Under the pieces are notes generated by a model. The model worked only from the letters and a program-made list of their open reading frames with translations. It had not been told where the DNA came from and made no database searches. 12,048 nt of DNA from an uncultured Candidatus Saccharibacteria bacterium (lineage in GTDB: Bacteria; Patescibacteriota; Saccharimonadia; Saccharimonadales; Saccharimonadaceae): the NCBI GenBank assembly GCA_946187605.1, contig CAMHRH010000020.1, positions 1 through 12,048 on the forward strand, read 5' to 3'. Shown here piece by piece: positions 1 to 7,817 of the stretch (position 1 is the stretch's first letter; every line of letters starts with the position of its first letter). The translations under genes and the position numbers were made by a program.

Positions 1-425
1 ACCGAGCAATTAATATTTGTAGCATTCAGCATTTTAAGAAGCTGAATATCGCTAGCTTCTTTGAGCTTTTTGGCATCCTCTTCGCTTGCGCTTCTCAAAG
101 CAACAGAATAATCATCGCCAACTATTGTTGTATATTCAATTGTCTGGCGTTTTATTATTAAGAGCGTACCATATACTACCCTATCGCTTCGGCCGCGGCC
201 ATCACTACTTTCGTTATAGACAGGAATCTCCGTATCTGAGACGAATGAAAATGCATCTTTTATCGCATCTACGGCATCTTGGACAGAGTCCTTGTAACGC
301 TGATTTGCAATACTCGAGCCGGTTCCGGCAAGAATACCAACAAGCATAAAACCACTAAGCGCAAGAAATAGCATTACCTCTACGATCGTAAAGCCTTGTC
401 GTTTCTGCCCCAAAAAACTGTCCAT
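1..425 (-). CDS. Type IV prepilin-like protein (C-terminus beyond window)
   Basis: This open frame starts at the ATG at 425-423 and runs without a stop to the left edge (141 codons visible), so the C-terminus is missing. Residues 1-11 are a short charged leader (MDSFLGQKRQG). The motif G11|FTIVE follows, with the invariant Glu at mature position +5, and then a hydrophobic helix at about residues 12-34. This is the class III signal that prepilin peptidase PilD cleaves and N-methylates. After the helix comes a segment beginning NQRYKDSVQDAVDAIKDAF, which continues the pilin alpha1 helix, and then a soluble head with few cysteines. The product should be a pilin or minor pilin/pseudopilin inserted in the membrane and assembled into a type IV pilus-like fibre. 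It lies 50 bases downstream of the giant secreted protein on the same strand but has its own -10 box. The family assignment is firm; whether it is a major or a minor pilin is unknown. Confidence 0.88.
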   Translation of the reverse strand, partial: MDSFLGQKRQGFTIVEVMLFLALSGFMLVGILAGTGSSIANQRYKDSVQDAVDAIKDAFSFVSDTEIPVYNESSDGRGRSDRVVYGTLLIIKRQTIEYTTIVGDDYSVALRSASEEDAKKLKEASDIQLLKMLNATNINCS

Positions 426-437
426 ACGATTATTATA
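426..437 (-). promoter_or_regulatory. Leaderless promoter of the prepilin gene
   Basis: On the minus strand a perfect TATAAT (437-432) is followed by six bases (AATCGT) and then the ATG at 425. No Shine-Dalgarno sequence can fit, so transcription probably starts at or next to the A of the ATG, giving a leaderless mRNA. No good -35 is visible: at 17-base spacing the hexamer is GTGATT, inside the inverted repeat at 444-467. Confidence 0.6.
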
Positions 438-443
438 TACTAG

Positions 444-467
444 CATAAGCGAAAAATCACGCTTATG
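444..467. repeat. Perfect 8-bp inverted repeat (hairpin or operator)
   Basis: CATAAGCG (444-451) and CGCTTATG (460-467) are perfect inverted arms separated by 8 bases. The repeat lies between the stop of the giant protein gene and the -10 box of the prepilin gene, over the position of the prepilin -35. A T-run follows the hairpin only when it is read on the plus strand; in the direction of the flanking minus-strand genes no U-tract follows. It could be a weak terminator for the upstream gene or a binding site for a regulator of the prepilin. Confidence 0.5.
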
Positions 468-475
468 TTTTCCCC

Positions 476-3400
476 CTAATACCTAGCAGGCAATTCACGT
501 TGGTAAGTAGTTACTGCTTGACGACGACTGGACATCTCGTAGAAGCTCCAGAAGTATGTCTCTGGGCTTAGGTTGAAGATTTCGGCACGAGTAATTGAAC
601 TATTTCCGCTGCCGGCGCCATAGCTACGTAATAGATAAAGCGAATCACTGACGACGACAGGACTACTAAAGACTAGCTGGTTGCCACATTCTTGTAGCTT
701 ACCGCCAACACTATAACCTGAACAAGTAGTTAGGCTCTTGGCAATTATTGTAGCATCAATATGAGTGACGCTTTTATCGATGTTGACGTTGTCCGCAAAG
801 ATAATTACTTTCTTTACGTCGGCAATGCCCTGCATTGTGGAGACGCTAGAATAGTTGCCGTTCGGCTCAATGTTGCCAGTAATATTAAGATTGGCGTTGC
901 CATACGAGTTCCTGGCGTCATATACGAGCGTATTAACAACTAGGTGGCTAGCGCCATTTACGTCATTCATGTTAGGTATTCCGCTTATTGTGCCGCCGTC
1001 ATTCTTCACGGCTATTGTTCGACTGGAGCCTTTAGTTGTTGCCGGGACGGCAGCTACTGTTACCGAATTAAAGTCCGAAACTTTGGTAGCTATACTACCA
1101 TAGTCACTTTTTAGCCTATCACTGAACATACTAGCCGAAGTTCCACCAATTGAGTTATTGCTTGGGTTGCAATTATTGTTTGCGAAAGTCTGAGTCATGT
1201 ACCTGCAATAGCCATCGCCGGTTGGCTTATTGTATGCAGCATTAGATCTAGTTCCAGCTCCGCCGGTAATTGCGGTTATGGCTGGGTTAGCGCGAGTGCC
1301 ATTGATTGGCTTCCGGGAGCTATTCGTCGTCTCGTAGCCAAGCGATGCGCCAGATGTCATAATCATATTGTCCTTGGTCACTTTTCCAAATACGCCATAT
1401 TCCGACCATGAGCCGAAGAGGTAATCAGTGCCGCCTTTTTGGAATTTCTTGGCATACAGTGTGGTCTTGTAGCCATTTTTACTATAGACATTTGACGACT
1501 CGACGCTCATGGTTGGACGCTTCGCAATCGTGACACAGGCAGTACGCGTTTGGCTAGTCGTGCTAGTTATATCGTCAAATTCGTCGTCCATGGACGTTGT
1601 TATGCCATTTGCTAGCTGTCTAGCATTGGTACTGGAGCCATATAGATTATGGCTATCCATTGGCCAGACAGTAAAGTCCACGCATAGCTTATCTCCAGCA
1701 ACCACGGCATGGCCTTCAAAGTTTTCCTCAACCGTAATATTAGCCGCAATATTCTCTGGCGAGTTTTCTGTGCCATCTATGTTACCGGCGCTATTAAAGC
1801 GCTTGGTATCCGAGGAGCTTATTAGTCTACGACTGCCAGAGCCCGCAATGTACGCCTCGACCCTGTAGTGGGTTTTCTTAGTAATCGTAGCGTAAGTATT
1901 GACACTACTATCCGTAGTAGAGATGTCTATATTTTGCCGCTTTGCAACTCGAACTTGCGGAGTAAAGCTAACAGAATCACCCACGTAGGCTACGCCGCTA
2001 GCAGGAACTGTGACGTTCGTACGAAGCTCATAGTTGAACGGAATGAAGACCTCTGCTTCGGCAGTACGAATATTATTGCTCGCTTGGTAGGCGCCGTTGC
2101 TGTATGAGACATCATTCCAGCTTATCGCTTGAGATATCGTCTTGCCAACGTCAAGATTATTGTCGCCAGCGTTGCCTTCTTTTCTAATATAGTAACCATC
2201 ATTTCCCGACGCTGCGCTAGTTAGGCCGGCATCATATGTGTAGTTGTAGCCGCTAGTAGGAGAGCTTGCGCCGAAGCTGAAGTAATTATTACTGACGAGG
2301 TTAGTCCATTTCGAATCAGACCAGCTAGACGGAGTGCCGCTTATTCTATCTGCAGTAAGGAAATTCCTAGTAGTATCGGCATAATATACACTGCTATTAT
2401 GCTGCATAGTACCACCACTCTTGCTGGTATATAGTCTGACAGGGTTCCTATACGAAGCTAAATTAGTTATGTCAGAAGGAAATAGGAATTTATTTGACGA
2501 GTGTATCGGCATCACGCCGTCACTCCCCTTGAATAGGTCACTGTGGCCAGTATTGCTTGCGGTAGGAGTATAGCGTTTAATAGTTTCGCCAATATCCTGG
2601 CTGGCATAACCCTTGGTTCGCGTGCCGGACACTTCGAATCTTAAGTTGTAATTGCTTACATTGTTATATATGACTGGGAAATGAGTTCCGCCACAGACTT
2701 CGTAATCGAAACGAAGACGATCGTCGGATCTGGCCACTATAGACGTCCGCATTACATAGTTGTTTGGATAGCTGGCAGTATGCCCCCAGCTACCATTTGC
2801 TGAAGGAATTAAGGTCCAACTACCGCCCACATTTGAGCCTGACGATCTTACTCCATAGACTCTAATCCTAGCAGCGTCTCGGCCCTTATTTATGCCGAAA
2901 TCGTAATTACCGGCATTGTCCGACGTAAAGCATTTTGCTTCAGGGCGCTTTAGTTTGACGCATTTGCCGACGGGGGTCCAATCTTGGTAGCTCCCGTTGG
3001 AGAATGTCGCGGCGTATTCCATTGATGCGCACACAGTAACGGTCTCGCCATAATTCAAGCCAAGCCAGCCGTTTAGATCGGTGCCAGACTTTGTTAGTAT
3101 TAGAACGCTAGTTGACTTTTTGTAGCTACCTGAAGCTGCTTCATATAAGACGGCGGAGGTAGTTCCGTCGGCTATAGTCCATAAAGGAGAGCCCGCAGAT
3201 CCTAGAATATATACTTTTGCGTTTCTATACGACGCCTTTTTGCCATTGCCAGACGTATTGTTAATGCGCTCAAATAGGCCTCTGAATGATAGGCTCGAGA
3301 TAGATTCGGTAGAATAAGTATCGGTTGAATTCATTTCCGTTGTGCCATTTTTGATGGAGATGGAGCCAGTGAATTTGGCAGGATTGCGATATGCTTTGAC

Positions 3401-5338
3401 GCAAAGAGCGCCAATAGTAGCGTTAGTTTTAGCGACCGCATTTGTAGTATTGTTATAACCTACGTAACTGTTATAAGTAAGCGAGTCGCAGTAGTTTTTA
3501 CTTACACCAAAACCTACAGTTAGGTCAGTCTTTTCTTTCTTTATGTTATCCGTACCGCTATTGTTTTTGAGCGAGGCATATTGTTTAGCATAGAGCGTGC
3601 CAAAGGCCGTTATTTGATACTGGCTGCTTACAGTACCGCCAGCAGTACCATTAGGATTATCTTTTCTATTGATGACATTGTTGAACGTGACAGTAAAGTT
3701 TGAGCTGTTCTTTATTTGACAAGTATAACCGTTTCCAGTACCACCAGTAATTGATGTTGGCGAGCCAGTACAGTTCGCATTACTGCCCGTAACGCTGGCA
3801 GACACTTTGCCATTGAAGTAGGCAGGAGGACGATAAACATAAATGCTATATCGACCAGGAGAACCCGGATTAGAGTATGTACTGTTCGAGTATTTTTGCA
3901 TAAGGTGTATCGTGGAGTAGGTTTCCTTTTTTTGTCCAGGTAGCAAGCTTACCGTATCAGACTTCGTGATCGTATCATATTGTTGATCAACGCCTTTTTT
4001 GTCCGCCGTAGTTTTCATTTTGTCCAGCGATGCAGTCGGATAGCCATTCTCGCCGCTTCCGCCACTTATGGTAAGGTTACTAGATGAGCCATCCTTATTC
4101 TCGCGGAGATTAGCTGATGAGCCATTTATGAGATACTTTGCCGCAAGAGACGTAGTATCAGTACCCGTAGCATGCTTAATTTTATGTTCAATCTTTACTT
4201 TAGTAGACTCTTTATTGATCGTTACGGTACTACCGTCACCTGCGCTCTCATAGTTCGAATTATTGTTTGCTTTATTTCCTTTTATTGCATAGCCGGTAGA
4301 GGTGGCAGTAAAGGTGTGGGTACTGTCATCCTCTTCTTTCCAACAAAACCACGCAGTGGTTGTCGGATCAAGCCCCGTACTCCTGAGTTTTTTAAAAATT
4401 CTATATAAGTTCTTAGGGCTGTTATAGTCGGAGTCGCTAGTATCAGTAACCCATATACCACTATACTTTGACGTAGCAAGCTCCGTGACGCCGGTTCCGT
4501 CATTCTTTGTACTAAAGCCAATTTTAAAATCGCCATCAACATTTCGACCAGTATTTATAAAATATTTGAAAATCTCGTCTTCAGAAATCGGTTGCGCTGT
4601 ATGGCCGGGTATTTTTGAATTATAATTCTTTTTAAAGTAGCTAAAATCACGGCCACCGGTCTGTCCATCTACATTCGCCCCATCCTTTGCGTATTGCCAA
4701 TAAATATATCCGCCCGTGGCAGTATTGGGGTTCGCCTTATGGTGATTCCCGTTATAATCGAAATATCCGCCGGTATAACTCAGTCGCCAGGCATTAGCAA
4801 CATCAGTTCTTTTCCCATTATAGTCAGTGACATGTCTATTCTCTACATTATGGCTATACTTTTCGCCCCAATCATAGTAATCGCCATCACCATTATGATC
4901 CACATACGCGGTCCAGCTAGTACCTAATTTATCATGCTGCGACTTCTCATATTCCAATCTAGTATTATACGCTAATACCCAAAAGCCATCATAGCCACTA
5001 TTGCAACCGTCGATATCAGCTTTCCCTTGCTGGAATGTCCCATAGGCCGTATTTGTCGTAGACGTTGGAAATGTAAATTTGGCCGGCACACTAACGCCGC
5101 TCTTAAATTTATAATAAACCCAGCTATACCCGAGCTTAGCTTCCGCAAAATGGCCGTCGCACGCATACGTAGATACATTGGCTGGCGTGGAACATTCAGT
5201 CGCATTGTTCCCCCCCCCACCATACTCGGCACGAACGCCGTCGGCATACGCAAACGATCTCACGCTAGTGCAGAACGCGGTGGCCAGCATAATGGCAGTA
5301 GTTATTACCGTTAAGTTCTTCGTCGCTACCCTAGACAT
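476..5338 (-). CDS. Giant secreted surface protein with CPR-type C-terminal module
   Basis: The product is 1620 residues from the ATG at 5338. That start is chosen because AGGGAAAGGA lies 9 bases upstream and a signal peptide begins at once: positively charged n-region, hydrophobic core (about residues 9-22), AYA|D cleavage site after residue 32. An in-frame ATG at 5401 would overlap the upstream gene by 59 bases and bury the signal. The mature protein is rich in Ser, Thr, Asn, Gly and Tyr with scattered Cys, which suggests disulphide-stabilised beta domains. Residues 147-153 (DHNGDGD) resemble a calcium-binding DxNxDG loop, as in GEVED-type domains. Several segments share a Cys followed by a short strand and an (R/K)(R/N)P turn: CVKAYRNP near 646, CVKLKRPE near 793, CVTIAKRP near 1268; a similar turn without the Cys is IYVYRPPA near 499. 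These suggest repeated beta-sandwich modules. The last 120 residues look like a short beta-helix with two Cys (1539, 1551), then AEIFNLSPETY and a terminal RELPARY. I recall this type of ending from Saccharibacteria large proteins but could not check it. There is no LPXTG or C-terminal anchor. It probably acts as an adhesin or envelope component; the exact function is unknown. Confidence 0.85.
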   Translation of the reverse strand: MSRVATKNLTVITTAIMLATAFCTSVRSFAYADGVRAEYGGGGNNATECSTPANVSTYACDGHFAEAKLGYSWVYYKFKSGVSVPAKFTFPTSTTNTAYGTFQQGKADIDGCNSGYDGFWVLAYNTRLEYEKSQHDKLGTSWTAYVDHNGDGDYYDWGEKYSHNVENRHVTDYNGKRTDVANAWRLSYTGGYFDYNGNHHKANPNTATGGYIYWQYAKDGANVDGQTGGRDFSYFKKNYNSKIPGHTAQPISEDEIFKYFINTGRNVDGDFKIGFSTKNDGTGVTELATSKYSGIWVTDTSDSDYNSPKNLYRIFKKLRSTGLDPTTTAWFCWKEEDDSTHTFTATSTGYAIKGNKANNNSNYESAGDGSTVTINKESTKVKIEHKIKHATGTDTTSLAAKYLINGSSANLRENKDGSSSNLTISGGSGENGYPTASLDKMKTTADKKGVDQQYDTITKSDTVSLLPGQKKETYSTIHLMQKYSNSTYSNPGSPGRYSIYVYRPPAYFNGKVSASVTGSNANCTGSPTSITGGTGNGYTCQIKNSSNFTVTFNNVINRKDNPNGTAGGTVSSQYQITAFGTLYAKQYASLKNNSGTDNIKKEKTDLTVGFGVSKNYCDSLTYNSYVGYNNTTNAVAKTNATIGALCVKAYRNPAKFTGSISIKNGTTEMNSTDTYSTESISSLSFRGLFERINNTSGNGKKASYRNAKVYILGSAGSPLWTIADGTTSAVLYEAASGSYKKSTSVLILTKSGTDLNGWLGLNYGETVTVCASMEYAATFSNGSYQDWTPVGKCVKLKRPEAKCFTSDNAGNYDFGINKGRDAARIRVYGVRSSGSNVGGSWTLIPSANGSWGHTASYPNNYVMRTSIVARSDDRLRFDYEVCGGTHFPVIYNNVSNYNLRFEVSGTRTKGYASQDIGETIKRYTPTASNTGHSDLFKGSDGVMPIHSSNKFLFPSDITNLASYRNPVRLYTSKSGGTMQHNSSVYYADTTRNFLTADRISGTPSSWSDSKWTNLVSNNYFSFGASSPTSGYNYTYDAGLTSAASGNDGYYIRKEGNAGDNNLDVGKTISQAISWNDVSYSNGAYQASNNIRTAEAEVFIPFNYELRTNVTVPASGVAYVGDSVSFTPQVRVAKRQNIDISTTDSSVNTYATITKKTHYRVEAYIAGSGSRRLISSSDTKRFNSAGNIDGTENSPENIAANITVEENFEGHAVVAGDKLCVDFTVWPMDSHNLYGSSTNARQLANGITTSMDDEFDDITSTTSQTRTACVTIAKRPTMSVESSNVYSKNGYKTTLYAKKFQKGGTDYLFGSWSEYGVFGKVTKDNMIMTSGASLGYETTNSSRKPINGTRANPAITAITGGAGTRSNAAYNKPTGDGYCRYMTQTFANNNCNPSNNSIGGTSASMFSDRLKSDYGSIATKVSDFNSVTVAAVPATTKGSSRTIAVKNDGGTISGIPNMNDVNGASHLVVNTLVYDARNSYGNANLNITGNIEPNGNYSSVSTMQGIADVKKVIIFADNVNIDKSVTHIDATIIAKSLTTCSGYSVGGKLQECGNQLVFSSPVVVSDSLYLLRSYGAGSGNSSITRAEIFNLSPETYFWSFYEMSSRRQAVTTYQRELPARY
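5210..5218 (-). repeat. Homopolymeric G9 tract in coding sequence (contingency-locus candidate)
   Basis: Nine consecutive C on the plus strand read as GGG GGG GGG (Gly41-43) on the coding strand, 8 residues after the predicted signal-peptide cleavage site. The preceding Gly40 uses GGT, so the run is uninterrupted. Tracts of this length in coding DNA are prone to slipped-strand mispairing. One extra G brings TGA into frame within five codons after the tract. Loss of one G moves translation into a frame that stops at 4972. Confidence 0.75.
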
Positions 5339-5342
5339 AATA

Positions 5343-6128
5343 TTAAATCCTTTCCCTCTCGACCGCGCAAGCACGATTACTATATTCTTTTGGTAGCTCA
5401 TTTATTTTTTCTTCATACCGTTTCTGTTCGCTAATGTTATCCGTGCTGCTATATACTTTTATGTAGCCACAGTAAACTGCTTCCTTTTGATAATTATGCA
5501 TTTTTTCAAGGTTTTTGATTAGCGATAACGCCTCTAACATATCATTAGTCTTCCATTCTGTAGCCGCAATTCGAAAAAGAGACATCGAGTATAGGAACTG
5601 ATCATCTAGGTCCTCACTCTCATCAGCCTTCCTGGCTAGTTCTTTTTTTGCATCGCTATACTCCATATTCATATAATAACTAAAGATTACGTCATTTTCG
5701 CCGCTAGCTAGATACTGTTCATAAACTCTATCCTCGGTAGCCGAAATATACAATACTAACTTAGCAGTAGCGACAGCTGCTAGTGCTAGTATTAATACTA
5801 GCCATACAATCTTCTTCTTGCCTCCAAACAGAACTCCTGTGAGCTTGCGTAAACGATGCCTCTCTTTGCGTTCTGCACGGCGACTCTCTCTACGGGTTTT
5901 ACGTGCGTTTCTCCTAGTTTCGCGATCCATTTCGCGTCGTTTCGTTGGGTCAGTGATATCCGAAATGCTCGTAGTTTTATGCTCAATCATCGATGTGTTC
6001 TCTGGCGCTGAAATAGTGGCATTATTTTGTTGTTGCATGGCAAAATTCGCATCGATATTTGATGCTACAGAAATATTAGATTCACCTCGATTGACCTCAC
6101 TCGAGTCTTTAGCGTCATTTACGCTCAT
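5343..6128 (-). CDS. Single-pass membrane protein, Arg-rich cytoplasmic segment, helical outer domain
   Basis: The product is 261 residues. The ATG at 6128 is preferred over the upstream TTG at 6164 because a promoter -10 box ends six bases before it and the TTG lies within the -35. Residues 1-60 are polar and probably disordered (Asn, Ser, Gln-rich). Residues 63-97 form a strongly basic, probably helical stretch with many RR pairs alternating with Glu (RRNARKTRRESRRAERKER). A transmembrane helix lies at about 107-128 (IVWLVLILALAAVATAKLVLYI). Residues 130-261 are charged and helical with alanine-containing repeats, reminiscent of tetratricopeptide (TPR) structure, and are probably outside the cell. 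The gene ends 4 bases before the giant secreted protein, so the two are co-transcribed and may work together, for example as a membrane partner in its export or attachment. I do not recognise a named family. Confidence 0.72.
   Translation of the reverse strand: MSVNDAKDSSEVNRGESNISVASNIDANFAMQQQNNATISAPENTSMIEHKTTSISDITDPTKRREMDRETRRNARKTRRESRRAERKERHRLRKLTGVLFGGKKKIVWLVLILALAAVATAKLVLYISATEDRVYEQYLASGENDVIFSYYMNMEYSDAKKELARKADESEDLDDQFLYSMSLFRIAATEWKTNDMLEALSLIKNLEKMHNYQKEAVYCGYIKVYSSTDNISEQKRYEEKINELPKEYSNRACAVERERI
5348..5357 (-). promoter_or_regulatory. Shine-Dalgarno that fixes the start of the giant protein gene
   Basis: AGGGAAAGGA on the minus strand ends 9 bases before the ATG at 5338 and lies within the last codons of the upstream gene. 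It supports initiation at 5338 and not at 5401, and indicates translation from an operon-internal site. This contrasts with the leaderless first gene of the operon. Confidence 0.65.
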
Positions 6129-6164
6129 GTTTATATAGTAGCATATCGACGCTTCTTGCGCCAA
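6129..6164 (-). promoter_or_regulatory. Leaderless promoter of the surface-protein operon
   Basis: On the minus strand TTGGCG (6164-6159) is followed by an 18-base spacer ending in TGC, then TACTAT (6140-6135). This is an extended -10 (TGn plus hexamer) with a 4/6 match at -35. Six bases (ATAAAC) separate it from the ATG at 6128, so the transcript should begin at or within a base or two of the start codon. Confidence 0.6.
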
Positions 6165-6177
6165 ATATTATTACTCA

Positions 6178-6206
6178 AAAAATGCCGCGTTTTTCACGGC
6201 ATTTTT
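6178..6206 (-). terminator. Intrinsic terminator after rny
   Basis: A 10-bp stem pairs 6178-6187 with 6197-6206 (core ATGCCG/CGGCAT) around a 9-base loop. Read on the minus strand it is followed by a T-run, starting 14 bases past the rny stop codon. It separates the comEC-tsaE-tsaB-rny cluster from the surface-protein operon promoter 14 bases further on. The A/T flanks make it symmetrical, so it could also block antisense transcription. Confidence 0.85.
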
Positions 6207-6220
6207 GTCTAGTTACTATG

Positions 6221-7741
6221 TTATTTGGCGTATTCGATGGCGCGCGTTTCGCGAATTACGTTGACCTTGATGACGCCTGGATACTGCATAGTAGCCTCGA
6301 TCTTGTCGGCGATATCGCGAGCGAGCTTGAGTGCGGAAAGATCATCGATTTGTTTCGGCTCGACAATAACACGGATTTCGCGGCCAGCTGAGATAGCGTA
6401 AGCTTTGTCGATACCCGGGAAGCTAGTAGCGACATTCTCAAGCGCCTTCATGCGTTCAGCGAAGTTTTCCGCCGAGATATTGCGCGCACCAGGGCGTGCA
6501 GCCGAGATAGCGTCCATAATCTTCACAATAATTGCCTCCGGCGTAGTCGGCTCGATATCGTTATGATGCGCGGCGATAGCGTGAACTATGCGCTCGTCCA
6601 TGCCATATTTCTTAGCAAGCTCGGCGCCAATATCTGCATGCTTGCCCTCAATCTTATGGGTGACGGCTTTGCCCATATCGTGAAGCAAGCACGCGGTCTT
6701 AGTGATTTGAACATCAGCACCAATTTCCTCAGCAATCATGCCACCCATATGCGCCATTTCGATTGAATGCAGGAGTACATTCTGGCCGTAGCTAGTACGG
6801 AATTTCAGTTCGCCAAGCAGATGAAGAATTTCGCTCGGGATGCCAATGACGCCAACTTCGCGCGCAGCATCTTCGCCGGCGCGGACGACTTCTTTTTCGA
6901 TTTCGCGATTAGCGCGTGCGACAGCATCCTCGATGCTGGACGGATTAATACGGCCATCTTTCATAAGGCGCTCAAGCGCATAGCGTGCGACTTGACGGCG
7001 AATCGGGTCGAAGCTGCTTAACACAACCATACCTGGCGTATCATCGACTAACACATCAACACCAGTAGCATGCTGAAGGGCCTGGATATTGCGGCCTTCT
7101 TTGCCGATAATACGACCTTTCATATCATCATCTGGGAGTTTCAGTGAAGTGACGGTGCGGTCAGCGGTTACCTCAGAAGACATACGTTCCATCGTAGTCA
7201 ATAGGATAGACTCGGCAGTTTCCTCGATATGATCATGTAGCGCCTTTTGTTCTTTAACAACAAGCTCGGTTAGGTCGTGCTTGATGTCCTTCTCGGTCAT
7301 TTGCATGAGTTTTTCTTTTGCGTCGGCTTTTGAGAGGCCAGCAATTTTCTCGAGTTTTTCTTGAGCCTTTGTGCGGATAGCGCGAACTTCTTCTTTTAGA
7401 TCCTCGATTTCGCTTTCTTCTTTGCGGAGATTCTCGGATTTTTTATCGAGCTGGTCGAGCTTTTTATCGAGCAGAGTTTCACGTTCAGCAAGGCGCTCTT
7501 CGGTCTTGCGCCACTCTTTGCGACGCGTCGATTCTTCTTTTTGAGAGTTATCGTGAACCTCGGTAGCCTCTTTTTTAGCAGCAAGAACAATCTCGGACGC
7601 TTCATGCTTAGCCTTTCGGATAAGTTCGTCAGCCTTATTTTTGCCGCCGTTCTCTTTGCGCTTGTTTGACGCATAGGAAATACCAACACCGGCGCCGGCG
7701 CCAACGACTAGCGCGACAATAGCCGGAATAATCCATTCCAT
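6221..7741 (-). CDS. rny: Ribonuclease Y
   Basis: RNase Y is a membrane-anchored endonuclease that starts bulk mRNA decay and processes some polycistronic RNAs. The 506 residues have the full family order and usual length. There is an N-terminal transmembrane helix (residues 3-23), then a long Lys/Glu-rich coiled coil (about 35-175). A KH RNA-binding domain follows with GRIIGKEGRN (209-218, GxxG loop GKEG). The HD metal-dependent phosphohydrolase domain has H325, the HD pair H354-D355 in LLHDMGK, HH at 392-393, and D410 in KIMDAISAARPGAR. A good ribosome binding site (AGAGGTG) lies 5 bases before the ATG. It follows tsaB after a 76-base gap and is closed by the terminator at 6178-6206. All key residues are intact and nothing suggests loss of function. 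Confidence 0.97.
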   Translation of the reverse strand: MEWIIPAIVALVVGAGAGVGISYASNKRKENGGKNKADELIRKAKHEASEIVLAAKKEATEVHDNSQKEESTRRKEWRKTEERLAERETLLDKKLDQLDKKSENLRKEESEIEDLKEEVRAIRTKAQEKLEKIAGLSKADAKEKLMQMTEKDIKHDLTELVVKEQKALHDHIEETAESILLTTMERMSSEVTADRTVTSLKLPDDDMKGRIIGKEGRNIQALQHATGVDVLVDDTPGMVVLSSFDPIRRQVARYALERLMKDGRINPSSIEDAVARANREIEKEVVRAGEDAAREVGVIGIPSEILHLLGELKFRTSYGQNVLLHSIEMAHMGGMIAEEIGADVQITKTACLLHDMGKAVTHKIEGKHADIGAELAKKYGMDERIVHAIAAHHNDIEPTTPEAIIVKIMDAISAARPGARNISAENFAERMKALENVATSFPGIDKAYAISAGREIRVIVEPKQIDDLSALKLARDIADKIEATMQYPGVIKVNVIRETRAIEYAK

Positions 7742-7761
7742 ATTTTCACCTCTTTCTATGA

Positions 7762-7767
7762 ATTGTA
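7762..7767 (-). promoter_or_regulatory. Possible -10 box for rny
   Basis: TACAAT on the minus strand lies about 20 bases before the rny start in the 76-base tsaB-rny spacer, leaving room for the rny ribosome binding site. No convincing -35 is found at 16-18 bases, so rny may instead depend on readthrough from comEC-tsaE-tsaB. Confidence 0.3.
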
Positions 7768-7817
7768 TTTAAAAACGAATAATCCAATCCCCCAATATAT
7801 TCATAATAGCATGCGGA

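Noticed and set aside
86..349. Plus-strand open frame opposite the prepilin gene
   Set aside because: It lies antisense to the clear prepilin frame, has no ribosome binding site, and its product has no recognisable domain.
4972..5253. 93-codon minus-strand frame overlapping the giant protein gene
   Set aside because: It is the alternate frame through the G9 tract and has no start signal of its own. It matters only as the product tail after loss of one G.
5339..5401. Upstream ATG at 5401 as start of the giant protein
   Set aside because: It would overlap the preceding gene by 59 bases and place 21 extra residues before the signal peptide; the 5338 ATG has a good ribosome binding site.
6129..6164. 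TTG at 6164 as start of the 261-residue membrane protein
   Set aside because: The added 12 codons overlap the promoter -35 and -10 boxes, and no ribosome binding site precedes the TTG.
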